64,000 nucleotides of DNA from Pseudomonas taeanensis MS-3 (GTDB lineage Bacteria; Pseudomonadota; Gammaproteobacteria; Pseudomonadales; Pseudomonadaceae): the NCBI RefSeq assembly GCF_000498575.2, contig NZ_AWSQ01000010.1, positions 1 through 64,000 of the forward strand, given 5' to 3'. A program made the position numbers and the translations under genes. A model generated the notes under the pieces. That model was not told where the DNA came from, ran no database searches, and saw only the letters and a program-made list of their open reading frames with translations. Positions 16,894 to 25,921 of this stretch are shown in pieces; positions within the stretch are counted from its first letter, which is position 1, and each line of letters starts with the position of its first letter.

Positions 16894-17517
16894 CTAATAC
16901 ACCGCCTCGCTACTCCCACGCAGCCGCTGTAGCGCCTGCGCCATCTTGGCCGCGGGCACTTTCTGCAAGTTGCACAGCAGGCCGTGGGACACCTCGGCGA
17001 TACCGTGCCGCTCACGCAGCAGCGCGGCCATGAAGCAGGTCAGGTTGGCCGCCATCTCCGCATCGGCCAGGGCCCGGTGAGCCTGGCCGGTGTCCGGCAG
17101 CTGTGCCCAGCGATTCAGGGTGCCGAGCTTGTGGTTTGGCGCCTGGGGCAACAGGCGGCGGGCCAGCAACAGCGAACAGGCAAATGGCTGCAGGCGCTTG
17201 CGCCGAATCAGGCCCAGCTCGGCATCCCAGAACTTCTGATCGAACGAGGCGTTATGCGCCAGCAACGGCGTATCACCGACGAAATCCGCCACTTCGTGCA
17301 TCACCTGCGCCGCCGGTGGCGCCTCGCGCAACATGGCATTGCTGATGCCGGTGAGCTGTTCGATAAAGTGCGGCACCCAGGCGCCGCTGTTCATCAGGCT
17401 CTGATAACGCGCGACGATCTGCCCGCCTTCGACGATGACCACGCCGATCTCGGTGGCGCGGGCCTGGGCCGGCGAAATACCGGTGGTTTCGAAGTCGATA
17501 ACCGCTATGGGTCCCAC
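16894..17517 (-). CDS. DnaQ-type 3'-5' exonuclease
   Basis: I place the start at the GTG at 17517, six bases below another GTG, because an AAGAGG ribosome site precedes it and the family begins MGPIAVIDFETTG; this gives 207 residues and removes overlap with the gene upstream. The DEDDh exonuclease motifs are visible: VIDFETTGIS (Exo I), LLAHNASFDQKFWDAE (Exo II), and the HRALADAEMAANL block (Exo III). It resembles the epsilon proofreading subunit family, but the short C-terminus and context suggest an independent DNA exonuclease. The substrate is not known. Confidence 0.85.
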   Translation of the reverse strand: MGPIAVIDFETTGISPAQARATEIGVVIVEGGQIVARYQSLMNSGAWVPHFIEQLTGISNAMLREAPPAAQVMHEVADFVGDTPLLAHNASFDQKFWDAELGLIRRKRLQPFACSLLLARRLLPQAPNHKLGTLNRWAQLPDTGQAHRALADAEMAANLTCFMAALLRERHGIAEVSHGLLCNLQKVPAAKMAQALQRLRGSSEAVY

Positions 17518-17572
17518 ACTCACCTCTTTATGCTTGAGCAGCTGAAACTTGAATAACCTGGGGTTGAGTGGC

Positions 17573-18052
17573 TCAGTGCTTGAGTAGCAGAGCCCCTTCG
17601 ATCGGCACATAGCGGCTGGCCGCGCGGACCAGCGATTGCGCAGTCAGCCCCGGCACGCCATAGGCCACCGCTTCTACGCCAAAGCTACCCTTGATCTTGT
17701 CCAGCAACAGGTCGAAGTCGCCGTCGCCCGAGGCCAGCACCACCTGGTCGACCCGTGGCGCGGCGTCCATGATGTCGATGGTGATGCCTACGTCCCAGTC
17801 GCCCTTGGCTGAACCGTCGCTGCGCTGGATATAGGGTTTGAGCTTCACGGTGAAACCGAGGTTGCGCAGGATTTGCTGGAACTGCTGCTGCTTGGCGTCG
17901 CCGCGGTCGATGGCATAGGCGTAGGCCTCGACGATCTGCCCGCCCTGGCTGATCTCGGCCCACAGCGCGGCATAGTCGAAGTGGCAGCCATAGGCCTGGC
18001 GCACTGTGTAGTAGAGGTTCTGTACATCGGCGAATACGGCGATTTTCTTCAC
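17573..18052 (-). CDS. NYN-domain (LabA/DUF88-like) putative RNase
   Basis: Start chosen at the GTG at 18052, which has a GAGGAT ribosome site about 6 bases upstream; this gives 159 residues beginning KKIAVFADVQNLYYT. The longer frame upstream is probably untranslated. The protein is a NYN domain of the PIN-like nuclease group: an opening acidic residue in FADVQN, then DWDVGITIDIMD, and the VVLASGDGDFDLLLDKIK motif that supplies further acidic metal ligands. NYN proteins are usually metal-dependent RNases; the target is unknown. It precedes the exonuclease gene with a 55-base gap in the same direction. Confidence 0.85.
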   Translation of the reverse strand: MKKIAVFADVQNLYYTVRQAYGCHFDYAALWAEISQGGQIVEAYAYAIDRGDAKQQQFQQILRNLGFTVKLKPYIQRSDGSAKGDWDVGITIDIMDAAPRVDQVVLASGDGDFDLLLDKIKGSFGVEAVAYGVPGLTAQSLVRAASRYVPIEGALLLKH

Positions 18053-18142
18053 CGGAAATCCTCGGCAAGCGGCTGACGGACTACAGGCGCAAAGGTTAAA
18101 GTCGGCGCCCAGTATGCCAGCCTCGGACACAGGACAGTCGAA

Positions 18143-18718
18143 ATGCCGCCGGAACAGCTCACCCGCTCAGCGCCAGCGGCGCTGCTGATCATCGATATGC
18201 AGCAGGGCATTCAACGCCTGGACCGCCCCCGCAACAACCCCGACGCAGAAGCCCATATCGCCGCCCTACTGGCGCATTGGCGTGCGCATGCCTGGCCGCT
18301 GGTACATATCCGTCACATCTCGCTGGACCCGGCATCGGTGCTCGCCCCAGGGCAGAGTGGGGTCTTGTTTCAGGCAGCATTGGCGCCGCGAACGGGTGAA
18401 CAGGTGTTCGATAAGCACGTCACCGATGCCTTCACCCATACGGGCCTGGACCGCTGGCTACACGCCCGCGGGCTACGCCGGGTAGTAATAGTCGGGGTGG
18501 CCAGCGAGAACTCGGTGGAGGCCACCGCACGTAGCGCCAGCAACCTGGGCTTTACTACTCAGGTGGTAGCCGACGCCTGTTACACCTTCGCAAAATCCGA
18601 CTATGCCCGTCGAGCGCGTAGCGCCGATGAGGTGCATGACATGGCCATGGCCAATTTGCGCGACGAGTACGCTCAGGTGCTGGACGCGCAGGAGCTGCTG
18701 GCCACCCCGACGGACTGA
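18143..18718 (+). CDS. Isochorismatase-fold hydrolase lacking the usual cysteine
   Basis: This 191-residue protein has the isochorismatase-like alpha/beta fold: LLIIDMQQGI with Asp18, the FDKHVTDAF segment with Lys91, and the VGVASENSVEATARSASNLG segment. In cysteine hydrolases of this family the nucleophile falls where Ser124 is found here, so the Asp-Lys-Cys triad becomes Asp-Lys-Ser. True isochorismatases such as PhzD also have Ser at this point and work without a thiol, so the protein need not be dead, but amidase-type catalysis is unlikely. Single gene, divergent from the NYN gene. Confidence 0.87.
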   Translation: MPPEQLTRSAPAALLIIDMQQGIQRLDRPRNNPDAEAHIAALLAHWRAHAWPLVHIRHISLDPASVLAPGQSGVLFQAALAPRTGEQVFDKHVTDAFTHTGLDRWLHARGLRRVVIVGVASENSVEATARSASNLGFTTQVVADACYTFAKSDYARRARSADEVHDMAMANLRDEYAQVLDAQELLATPTD

Positions 18719-18818
18719 CCGCTCAGCTACCCGGCGAGCGTCAGCCCAGCCACGATTTGGAGCCGCCGCACCTATCGGCTAGAGTGGCGGCCTGCTCACC
18801 TGACCGCGACTGCTGCCC

Positions 18819-19481
18819 ATGAATCCGCTTCACGTCCTACGCGACGCCTGGTTTTTCTTCAGCGGCAACCTGCTGCCGATTGCCCGCTTGTGCTTGCCCC
18901 TGCTGGTGCTCGAAGCCCTGGTGCAACAACAGATCATCGTGCTGTTCGGGGTCGAGGCGGCCGCGGCCTACGGCATTTTGGTCGGCTTGCTGTTCTACCC
19001 GCTGTACACCGGTGCGCTGATTCTGTTTCTCGATGCGCGCAGCAACGGCCAATCGCCGCGATTGCGCGACCTGCTCGTCGCCAGCCTGAACCTGTGGCCG
19101 CGCTTCGCCCTGCTGGCCGGGATCAGTACCGTGGCGATCATGCTCGGCGCCTCGCTGTTCGTCCTGCCGGGGCTGTGGATGATGATCAAGCTGGCCTTCG
19201 CCGAGTACCTGCTGGTACTGCGCGGCATGACGCCAGTGAAAGCCCTGCATGAGAGTTTCGAGCTGACCAGCGGTTATTTCTGGCCGATTCTGTTCTGCGT
19301 GCTGGCGGTGATGGTGCCACTGTGGCTGCTCGCCTGGTGGAGCCAGCCGGAAACAGGCGCCCAGACGGACGTGCTGCTGACGCTGTTGCTCGACAGCGCC
19401 AACGGCTTCCTGCAATTGTTCGCCACCGTGGTGTTGTTCCGCCTGTTCATGCTGCGCGGCAGCCAACCTGCCGTGGAGTGA
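18819..19481 (+). CDS. YciC-like integral membrane protein
   Basis: This 220-residue protein contains about six hydrophobic segments and the opening MNPLHVLRDAWFFFSGNLLPIARLCLPLLVLEAL typical of the YciC family of inner-membrane proteins. The central GLWMMIKLAFAEYLLVLRGMTPVKALHESFELT block is the conserved part. The function is not established. It lies 45 bases before a VOC-family gene in the same direction. Confidence 0.8.
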   Translation: MNPLHVLRDAWFFFSGNLLPIARLCLPLLVLEALVQQQIIVLFGVEAAAAYGILVGLLFYPLYTGALILFLDARSNGQSPRLRDLLVASLNLWPRFALLAGISTVAIMLGASLFVLPGLWMMIKLAFAEYLLVLRGMTPVKALHESFELTSGYFWPILFCVLAVMVPLWLLAWWSQPETGAQTDVLLTLLLDSANGFLQLFATVVLFRLFMLRGSQPAVE

Positions 19482-19526
19482 AAACCGGCTAGGCTGTTAG
19501 GGTCAATTTCCATGGAGGATTGCCCT

Positions 19527-19985
19527 ATGGCCGACATCAACCCCAGCATCCTGTCGCACGTATCCCTCGGCACCAACCAGTTCGAGCGGGCCGTCGCCTT
19601 TTACGATCGAGTGCTGCCGACCCTCGGCTGCCAACGCATTCTCGCCCACCCCGGTGCGGTGGCCTATGGCCGTGAATACCCGGAGTTCTGGGTACAAACC
19701 CCGATTGATGGGCAGCCGGCGAGCGTCGGCAACGGCAGTCATTTCGGCTTTTTCGCGGCAGATAAAGCCGCAGTGGACGCCTTCTACCAGGCTGCATTGA
19801 CAGCAGGCGCGAGTGACGAAGGCGCGCCAGGGCCGCGCAGCGAATACGGCGAGGCCTACTACGGCTGCTTTCTGCGTGACCTGGACGGCCACAAGATCGA
19901 AGCGATGTGTTGGGATACCGCCTTGGCCTACGAACTGTATGACGAGCCGCGCGACGCCGAACTGGGTGATACCGCGACCGCCTGA
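19527..19985 (+). CDS. VOC/glyoxalase-superfamily protein
   Basis: The real start is the ATG at 19527 rather than the one at 19512, because the upstream ATG overlaps the GGAGG ribosome site. The 152-residue product is a single vicinal-oxygen-chelate domain: LSHVSLGTNQFERAVAFYDRVLPTLGC at the N-terminus and YYGCFLRDLDGHKIEAMCWDT near the end, with the metal-ligand His and Glu positions recognisable. Substrate is unknown; relatives include glyoxalase-like and dioxygenase-like proteins. Confidence 0.88.
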   Translation: MADINPSILSHVSLGTNQFERAVAFYDRVLPTLGCQRILAHPGAVAYGREYPEFWVQTPIDGQPASVGNGSHFGFFAADKAAVDAFYQAALTAGASDEGAPGPRSEYGEAYYGCFLRDLDGHKIEAMCWDTALAYELYDEPRDAELGDTATA

Positions 19986-20001
19986 TGGTCTTGCGCCAGC
20001 C

Positions 20002-20847
20002 TCAACCGTGGCTGGTGCCCTGCGGCTTCATGCCCGACAAGCGCGGCAACAGCACCCGTTCGAATAGCCGCGGGAAGAAACGCGCCAGCAGCCGCGCGCG
20101 CCAATCGACATTCGACAGCACCAACAAGCGGCGGCGTTTGAGTGCCGCCAGATAGATGGCATCGGCGACATCCTGCGGCGAGGCGACCTTGCCCATCGCC
20201 AACGGCGGTTGCGCCGCCACCGAGCCGTCGCCGACCAGGGCGTTCTTGCGCAGGTCGGTCGCGGTAAAGCCGGGACAGACCAGCATCACATTGACCCCGG
20301 ACCCTTTCAGTTCGTATCGCAAGGTCTCGAACAGGCCATGCAAGGCGTGTTTGCTGGCGTTGTAGGCGCTGCGGTAGAGCAACGGGGCGAAGCCGGACAA
20401 CGAGCTGAGCACGATGATCTGCCCGCTACGCTCGATCAGGCTGGGCAGCGCCGCCTGGGTACAGTGCAGGGCGCCAAAATAGTTGACCGCCATGACCCGC
20501 TGAAACACCGCCAACTCGGTATCGACGAAGCTGCTGCGGTGAGTGATGCCAGCGTTGTTGACCAGCACATCGATACCGCCAAAGCGTTCGATCGCCAGGG
20601 CGATGGCGCACTGCACCGCCTCGGCGTCCGCCACATCGCAGCACAGGCCCAGGGCCTCGGCGTTGTGATGGTCGGCCAGGTGTTGCACCAGGCTGTCCAG
20701 CGCCGCCTGCTGCAAATCGAGAATCACCAGGCGCGCGCCGGCCTGAGCCAGGCGCACGGCCAGGGCGCGGCCGATGCCGGCACAACCACCGCTGATCAAC
20801 ACGACCTTGCGATCGAACACTTTGTTGGCGAATACCTTGCGGTACAT
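20002..20847 (-). CDS. Short-chain dehydrogenase/reductase
   Basis: This 281-residue SDR has the NAD(P)-binding GGCAGIGRALAVRLA motif near residue 20, the NNAG motif, the catalytic serine region IIVLSSLSGF and the YNASKHAL active-site Tyr/Lys pair. The C-terminal basic segment (LARFFPRLFERVLLPRLSG) may associate with membranes. The substrate is not known. From memory the P. aeruginosa counterpart is PA3957. It runs leftward, converging on the VOC gene. Confidence 0.9.
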   Translation of the reverse strand: MYRKVFANKVFDRKVVLISGGCAGIGRALAVRLAQAGARLVILDLQQAALDSLVQHLADHHNAEALGLCCDVADAEAVQCAIALAIERFGGIDVLVNNAGITHRSSFVDTELAVFQRVMAVNYFGALHCTQAALPSLIERSGQIIVLSSLSGFAPLLYRSAYNASKHALHGLFETLRYELKGSGVNVMLVCPGFTATDLRKNALVGDGSVAAQPPLAMGKVASPQDVADAIYLAALKRRRLLVLSNVDWRARLLARFFPRLFERVLLPRLSGMKPQGTSHG

Positions 20848-20877
20848 GCTTCCCCCGGTTATCTGGCTTTGCCCCTA

Positions 20878-21117
20878 CTACAGCTTGTTATGGCTGCCGT
20901 CGCAACAGGGCGGCGTATGGCTGTGCTTGCAGCCACAAAAGTACAGGGTGTCGCTGTGCTCGGCATGATATTTCAACGGGGTGATGCCCGTGCCTTTATG
21001 GCTGCCGTCGCAAAACGGTTGAGTGGCGCTACGCCCGCAACGACACCAGAAATAGTCCTCCCCCACTTGCACCGCCACCGGATAAGGCCCGCGCTGGGCA
21101 ATCAACGGCTCAGTCAT
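20878..21117 (-). CDS. CDGSH-type iron-sulfur protein
   Basis: Start placed at the ATG at 21117, giving 79 residues beginning MTEPLIAQRGPYPVAVQVGE; the longer frame upstream is atypical. Two CDGSH-type [2Fe-2S] sites are visible: CRCGRSATQPFCDGSH and CGCKHSHTPPCCDGSH, each with the three-Cys-one-His ligand pattern. Double-CDGSH small proteins are mitoNEET relatives of uncertain role in iron or redox metabolism. It lies 30 bases upstream of the SDR gene in the same direction. Confidence 0.9.
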   Translation of the reverse strand: MTEPLIAQRGPYPVAVQVGEDYFWCRCGRSATQPFCDGSHKGTGITPLKYHAEHSDTLYFCGCKHSHTPPCCDGSHNKL

Positions 21118-21232
21118 ATCGACATCCTCACTCGCGAGCGCAATGCCCACGCCAGCCAGGCAGTCGCCAGGGCGCTTCTCGGGTATGCTCACGTTCCTCC
21201 AGCATAGCCAAGCCTTAGTGGCCTAGCCCTCA

Positions 21233-22324
21233 ATGATCCTGCCTCGCCCACTGTACATCGCCGTATCCGGCCTACTGCTCGTCCTCGGTTGCCTGCTCGC
21301 GCTGGTCTACAGCCTGGCCTGGCGTCCCGCCGAGCGCGAGGCCGCCCCGGTCAGTTGTGCGGCCAAGGCGCCGATACTGCAACCAGGCCAGGCCTTGAAG
21401 GTGATGACCTGGAACGTGCAATACCTGGCCGGCAAAGGCTACGTCTTCTGGTACGACCTGGACGACGGCAGCGGCCCCGACCGACGCCCGAGCAGCGCCG
21501 ACCTGGCCACGACCCTCGCCGCAGTGGCGCGAGTCATCCGCGACGAGCAGCCGGACCTGGTTCTGCTGCAAGAGCTGCATGACGGCGCCAAAGCCAGCGA
21601 CTACCAGGATCAACTGGCGCTGCTGCAGGCGCGCCTGAGCAACCTCTACCCATGCAACAGCCAGGCCTTCTACTGGAAAGCCGGGTTCGTCCCGCACCCG
21701 AAGATTCTCGGCAGCGTCGGCATGAAGCTCGGCACCCTCAGCCGTTACCGCATCGCGCGCGCCGAACGTCTGCAACTGCCACGAATGCCGGCCGATCCGC
21801 TGAGCCGTCTGTTCGACTTGCAGCGCGCGCTGCTGGTCAGCTACCTGCCCGTGCGCGGCGGCGGTCAATTGGCGGCGATCAACACTCACCTGGACGCCTT
21901 CGCCCAGGGCGATGACACCATGCACCAGCAGGTAGCGATGACCGCCAAGCTGCTCGACCAGCTGCAGGCCGCAAACACGCCCTGGCTACTCGGCGGCGAC
22001 TTCAACCTGTTGCCGCCCGGCCAGTACCAGCACCTGCCAGCGGCCCAGCGCAGCTGGTATGCCGCCGACAGCGAGCTGCAGGTCCTGGCCGCACGCTACC
22101 CGATGATCCCCAGCCTGGCCGAAGCTGGCGGCGCGCAGCAGGCCGCCTGGTACACCCACTTCCCCAACGACCCCGACGTGCAGGGGCCCGACCGCACCCT
22201 CGACTACCTGTTTCACAGCCCGCAACTGACCCGTCTGGACGCCCAGGTACGCCGGCACGACAGCCTGAGCATCTCCGATCATTTTCCGCTGAGCGCCCGC
22301 CTGCTGTTGCCAACGCTAGATTAG
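21233..22324 (+). CDS. Endonuclease/exonuclease/phosphatase-fold protein
   Basis: This 363-residue protein has an N-terminal hydrophobic anchor (about residues 5-27) and then an EEP fold: VMTWNVQYL, LVLLQELHDG with the catalytic Glu, LGGDFNLLPPG with the Asp-x-Asn pair, and DRTLDYLF...SISDHFPLSARL with the terminal Asp-His. Such proteins cleave phosphodiester bonds in DNA, phospholipid or other esters. The anchor places the domain in the periplasm, making a nuclease or phosphoesterase there most likely. Divergent from the CDGSH gene. Confidence 0.88.
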   Translation: MILPRPLYIAVSGLLLVLGCLLALVYSLAWRPAEREAAPVSCAAKAPILQPGQALKVMTWNVQYLAGKGYVFWYDLDDGSGPDRRPSSADLATTLAAVARVIRDEQPDLVLLQELHDGAKASDYQDQLALLQARLSNLYPCNSQAFYWKAGFVPHPKILGSVGMKLGTLSRYRIARAERLQLPRMPADPLSRLFDLQRALLVSYLPVRGGGQLAAINTHLDAFAQGDDTMHQQVAMTAKLLDQLQAANTPWLLGGDFNLLPPGQYQHLPAAQRSWYAADSELQVLAARYPMIPSLAEAGGAQQAAWYTHFPNDPDVQGPDRTLDYLFHSPQLTRLDAQVRRHDSLSISDHFPLSARLLLPTLD

Positions 22325-22438
22325 GTTGAGGGAGACGTCGGTACAGGCGGGGCTGGACAAAGCCCGTGGCACTTCGCCATGCTCTGCCTGGTGACATCTT
22401 TATAACTACAAGACGGCCATGAGCCGCGGCCCTGTTCG

Positions 22439-23185
22439 ATGCCAATACGTCTCTGCCTAGCGCTGGTTGCCGCGCTTGGCTGCGCTACCAGCCATGCTCA
22501 AACCGTCGCCAACGGATCACTCCCGCTGATCCAGGTCGGCTTTTATGAATTCCCCCCCTATTCCTACAGCGACCGCCAAGGCCGGCCACAAGGCGCGATC
22601 CTGCAGTTGACCGAACGCCTGTTACAACACGCCGGCTACCAGGCCCAGTTCCGCTCCTACCCGGGAGCCCGGGTCTACAGCGGCCTGCAAAACGGCAGCG
22701 TACAGCTCTGGCCCGGCGCACCCGGCAAGCCGGAACTGGCCGCGGACACCCTGGAGACCCGCACGCAAATCGGCGAGATCATCCTCAACCTGTACTTCCG
22801 GCGCGACACCCTGCTCCCGCGCATCCCCGAGGACCTGCAGGGGCGCGGGCTGATCCTGATCAGTGGCTACACTTACTGGCAGCCAACCAACGCACTGCTC
22901 AACGACCCTGCCCTGGCGATCCAGCAGCACCGTACCGGCAGCCACACTGCCGCGCTGGAGATGCTCCAGCGCCGTCGCGGCGATTACCTGCTCGACTATC
23001 AGACCCCGGTGGAACAGGCACGGCGGCGTTTGGGCATGGCCGAACTGCCCTTCGTGGTTCTGCAGCGGGTGCCGCTGAAACTGATAGTCTCGCGCCACAC
23101 GCCCGGCGCCGAGGCCCTGCGCGATGCGCTGGACCGCGCCTATCAGGAGTTGCAGGAGGCCGGTGAAGACTTACGCCTGCCTTGA
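22439..23185 (+). CDS. Periplasmic solute-binding-like protein (SBP family 3)
   Basis: This 248-residue protein has a signal peptide (residues 1-20, ATSHA cleavage) and a bacterial family-3 solute-binding fold: IQVGFYEFPPYSYSDRQGRPQGAILQLTERLL at the start and a hinge region around DYLLDYQTPVEQA. No ABC permease or ATPase gene is nearby, so it is an orphan. Such orphan proteins can act as sensors or simple ligand scavengers. Ligand unknown. Confidence 0.8.
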   Translation: MPIRLCLALVAALGCATSHAQTVANGSLPLIQVGFYEFPPYSYSDRQGRPQGAILQLTERLLQHAGYQAQFRSYPGARVYSGLQNGSVQLWPGAPGKPELAADTLETRTQIGEIILNLYFRRDTLLPRIPEDLQGRGLILISGYTYWQPTNALLNDPALAIQQHRTGSHTAALEMLQRRRGDYLLDYQTPVEQARRRLGMAELPFVVLQRVPLKLIVSRHTPGAEALRDALDRAYQELQEAGEDLRLP

Positions 23186-23209
23186 GTCAGACGGGCTAGC
23201 TGCAGCGCC

Positions 23210-25759
23210 TTACTTTCTCGGTTTGGCCCGCGCCGTGGGCTCGGCGATCAACGGGTCGTCCGGCCAGTAGTGCTTGGGGTAGCGCCCCTTCAGATCCTTC
23301 TTCACCTCGGCGTAGGTGCTGCGCCAGAAGTTGCCCAGGTCCTGGGTCACCTGCACCGGGCGCCGCGCCGGCGATAACAGGTGCAGCTTGACCACTTGCC
23401 GACCACCGGCGATGCGCGGCGTCTCGGCCAGGCCGAACAGCTCCTGCAAGCGCACCGCCAGCACTGGCGGCTGCTCGCTGTAATCCAGGCCGATGCGCGA
23501 CCCGGACGGCACCGCCAGGGTGCGCGGCGCCAGTTCGTCCAGGCGCTGTGGCAGCGGCCAGGGCAGCAGATTCTGCAGCAGGCTGGACAGGTCCAGATTG
23601 GCGAAGTGACTGAGGCGGGTGACCGGTGCCAGATAAGGTTGCAGCCACTCTTCCAGACTGGCCAGCAACGCCGCATCGCTGACATCCGGCCATTCGCTGT
23701 GGCCTTTCTCGGTCAGTTCCAGATGGCGCAGCAGCAGCACCCGCGCCTGCCACTGGCGTCGCTCAGGAGTCCAGGGCAGCAGCTCCAGGCCCTTGCGCCG
23801 GACCAGGCCGAGCAAGGCGCGACTGCGCTGCGCCTCGTCCAGCCTGGCCAGTGGCTCGCGGCTCAACACCAGTTCACCGACCTTGCGCTGGCGCTCGGCA
23901 CGCAGCACACCTTCGCGCTCGTCCCAGTCGAGCAGCTGCAATTCACTGACCTGCTCACTCAGCACCGATTCGAACAATTGCGGCTCAAGCTCGGCGGCCT
24001 GGTAGATGCGTTCCTCGCGCTGACCCTGACGGCTGCCCAGATCGGCGACCACCAGCCACTCATGCTTCATCAGCCCATCGACTTCGCCGAACATCGCCGC
24101 GCGGCCGTTGGCCAGACGGTATTCGGCGCCGCCGGCGCGGCGCTGCTGGGCCACCCGATCCGGGTAGGCGAACGCCAGCAAGGCGCCGAGCCAGCGCGGA
24201 TGTTCGGGGTCGGCCACCGGCGTGACCGGCGCGCGACGCCCGAGCAGCCCCTGAAATTGCCGGGCCAGTTGCCGGGCCCGCTGCACCCCGCCTTGAGCCC
24301 CGCGCGCGGCCTTGCCGGCGCCGCTGAGCAAAGTCAGGCGACTGTGCAGGTCGGCGCCGGCGCCGCGCAGGAGGTCCCGTTCGCCGAGCAGCGCGGCCAA
24401 GTCGCAGGCCAGCGCGCCGAGGCCCAAGGCCTGGCCGCGCAGCAGCAGATGGGCAATTCGCGGATGGGCTGGCAATTCGGCCATGGCCTGGCCATGGGCG
24501 GTCAGTACGCCGCGCGCATCCAGCGCCCCGAGGCGCGTCAGTAGGTCCTGGGCCTGGGCATAGGCCGCGGCCGGCGGTGGATCGAGCCAGGCCAGTTCAT
24601 CCGGCGCCACGCCCCAGCGCGCCAGCTGCAAGGCCAACCCCGCCAGGTCGGCCTGGAGAATTTCCGCAGCGGCATAGGCCGCCAGTTGCTCGTGCTGCGC
24701 CTGCGACCACAGCCGGTAACAGACCCCGGGTTCGAGTCGCCCGGCACGCCCGGCACGCTGAGTGGCGCTGGCGCGAGCAATGCGCTGGGTGTCCAGACGG
24801 GTCATGCCGCTGCCCGGATCGAAGCGCGGCACCCGCGCCAGACCGGCGTCCACCACCACTCGCACGCCGTCGATGGTCAGGCTGGTTTCGGCGATATTGG
24901 TCGCCAGCACCACCTTGCGCATGCCCGCCGGTGCCGGTTCGATGGCCGCGCGCTGGGCATTCAGGTCCAGCTCGCCATGCAGCGGGCACAGGCGAATCTC
25001 ACTACGTCCGCTCAGGGCCTCGGCCAACTGCTCGTTGACCCGGCGAATCTCCGCCTGTCCCGGCAGAAACACCAGCAGGCTGCCCGGCTCATCGGCCAGG
25101 GCCTGCAAGACCGCCTGCACCACCTTGGGCTCGACCCACTCACCGCTCTGCCACGGCGCGCCCCAGCGCATATCCACCGCAAACATGCGGCCCTCGCTGC
25201 GCAGCACCGGCGCGTCGCCGAGCAACGCCGCCAGCTTCTCGCCTTCCAGGGTCGCCGACATCAGCAGCACCTTCAGCGCAGGCTCGCCGCTGTCCTCGCC
25301 GCGCCCCGCTCCTTGACGAAATAGCGCGCGGCCATTCAGGCACAGCGCCAGGGCCAGGTCGGCGTCCAGGCTGCGCTCATGGAACTCGTCGAAGATCACC
25401 AGGCCGACGCCCTCCAACGCCGGATCGTCCTGCAAGCGCCGGGCGAGAATGCCCTCGGTAACCACCTCGATGCGGGTGTTGGGGCCGACCTTGCTGTCCA
25501 GGCGAATGCGGTAGCCGACGGTTTCCCCGACTTTTTCGCCCAGCTCGCTGGCCAGGCGCTCGGCCGCGGCGCGGGCGGCCAAACGACGTGGTTCGAGCAT
25601 GATGATGCGCTGCCCGGCCAACCAGGGCTGATCGAGCAAGGCCAAGGGCACGCGGGTGGTCTTACCGGCACCGGGTGGCGCTTCCAGCACCGCTTCGTGG
25701 CGATTGAGCAAGGCCTCGCGCAATGCGGGTAACAGGGCATCAATGGGCAGGGAATTCAT
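23210..25759 (-). CDS. hrpB: ATP-dependent helicase HrpB
   Basis: The ATG at 25759 is chosen over a GTG six bases earlier because GGAG lies 5 bases upstream of it; the product has 849 residues. The DExH helicase motifs are clear: Walker A GAGKTTRVPLALL near residue 30, DEFHERSLDADL, SATLEGEKLA, ATNIAETSLTIDGVRVVVDAG, and QRAGRAGRLEPG. The C-terminal HrpB-specific region follows, ending with a basic tail (TARAKPRK). HrpB is a DEAH-type RNA helicase of unclear role in proteobacteria. It converges on the solute-binding gene. Confidence 0.95.
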   Translation of the reverse strand: MNSLPIDALLPALREALLNRHEAVLEAPPGAGKTTRVPLALLDQPWLAGQRIIMLEPRRLAARAAAERLASELGEKVGETVGYRIRLDSKVGPNTRIEVVTEGILARRLQDDPALEGVGLVIFDEFHERSLDADLALALCLNGRALFRQGAGRGEDSGEPALKVLLMSATLEGEKLAALLGDAPVLRSEGRMFAVDMRWGAPWQSGEWVEPKVVQAVLQALADEPGSLLVFLPGQAEIRRVNEQLAEALSGRSEIRLCPLHGELDLNAQRAAIEPAPAGMRKVVLATNIAETSLTIDGVRVVVDAGLARVPRFDPGSGMTRLDTQRIARASATQRAGRAGRLEPGVCYRLWSQAQHEQLAAYAAAEILQADLAGLALQLARWGVAPDELAWLDPPPAAAYAQAQDLLTRLGALDARGVLTAHGQAMAELPAHPRIAHLLLRGQALGLGALACDLAALLGERDLLRGAGADLHSRLTLLSGAGKAARGAQGGVQRARQLARQFQGLLGRRAPVTPVADPEHPRWLGALLAFAYPDRVAQQRRAGGAEYRLANGRAAMFGEVDGLMKHEWLVVADLGSRQGQREERIYQAAELEPQLFESVLSEQVSELQLLDWDEREGVLRAERQRKVGELVLSREPLARLDEAQRSRALLGLVRRKGLELLPWTPERRQWQARVLLLRHLELTEKGHSEWPDVSDAALLASLEEWLQPYLAPVTRLSHFANLDLSSLLQNLLPWPLPQRLDELAPRTLAVPSGSRIGLDYSEQPPVLAVRLQELFGLAETPRIAGGRQVVKLHLLSPARRPVQVTQDLGNFWRSTYAEVKKDLKGRYPKHYWPDDPLIAEPTARAKPRK

Positions 25760-25921
25760 GGGCACTCCAATCCGGCAGGCGATTATAACGGCGAACGGCT
25801 AGCCTGCTTTGTGGGTCTTACTCATGCCGGCCAGCGAAGCCATTCGCGGGAGCACAAAACGCCGCAGTTTTGCCCCAGGAGCCTTGCTATAGTTGCGCCA
25901 CTTTTCATTAGGAGGTGTTCA

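Noticed and set aside
17523..17610. Longer N-terminus for the exonuclease
   Set aside because: It would overlap the NYN gene and lacks family similarity; GTG 17517 has a good ribosome site.
19512..19526. Earlier start for the VOC protein
   Set aside because: That ATG lies in the ribosome-binding site of the better start at 19527.
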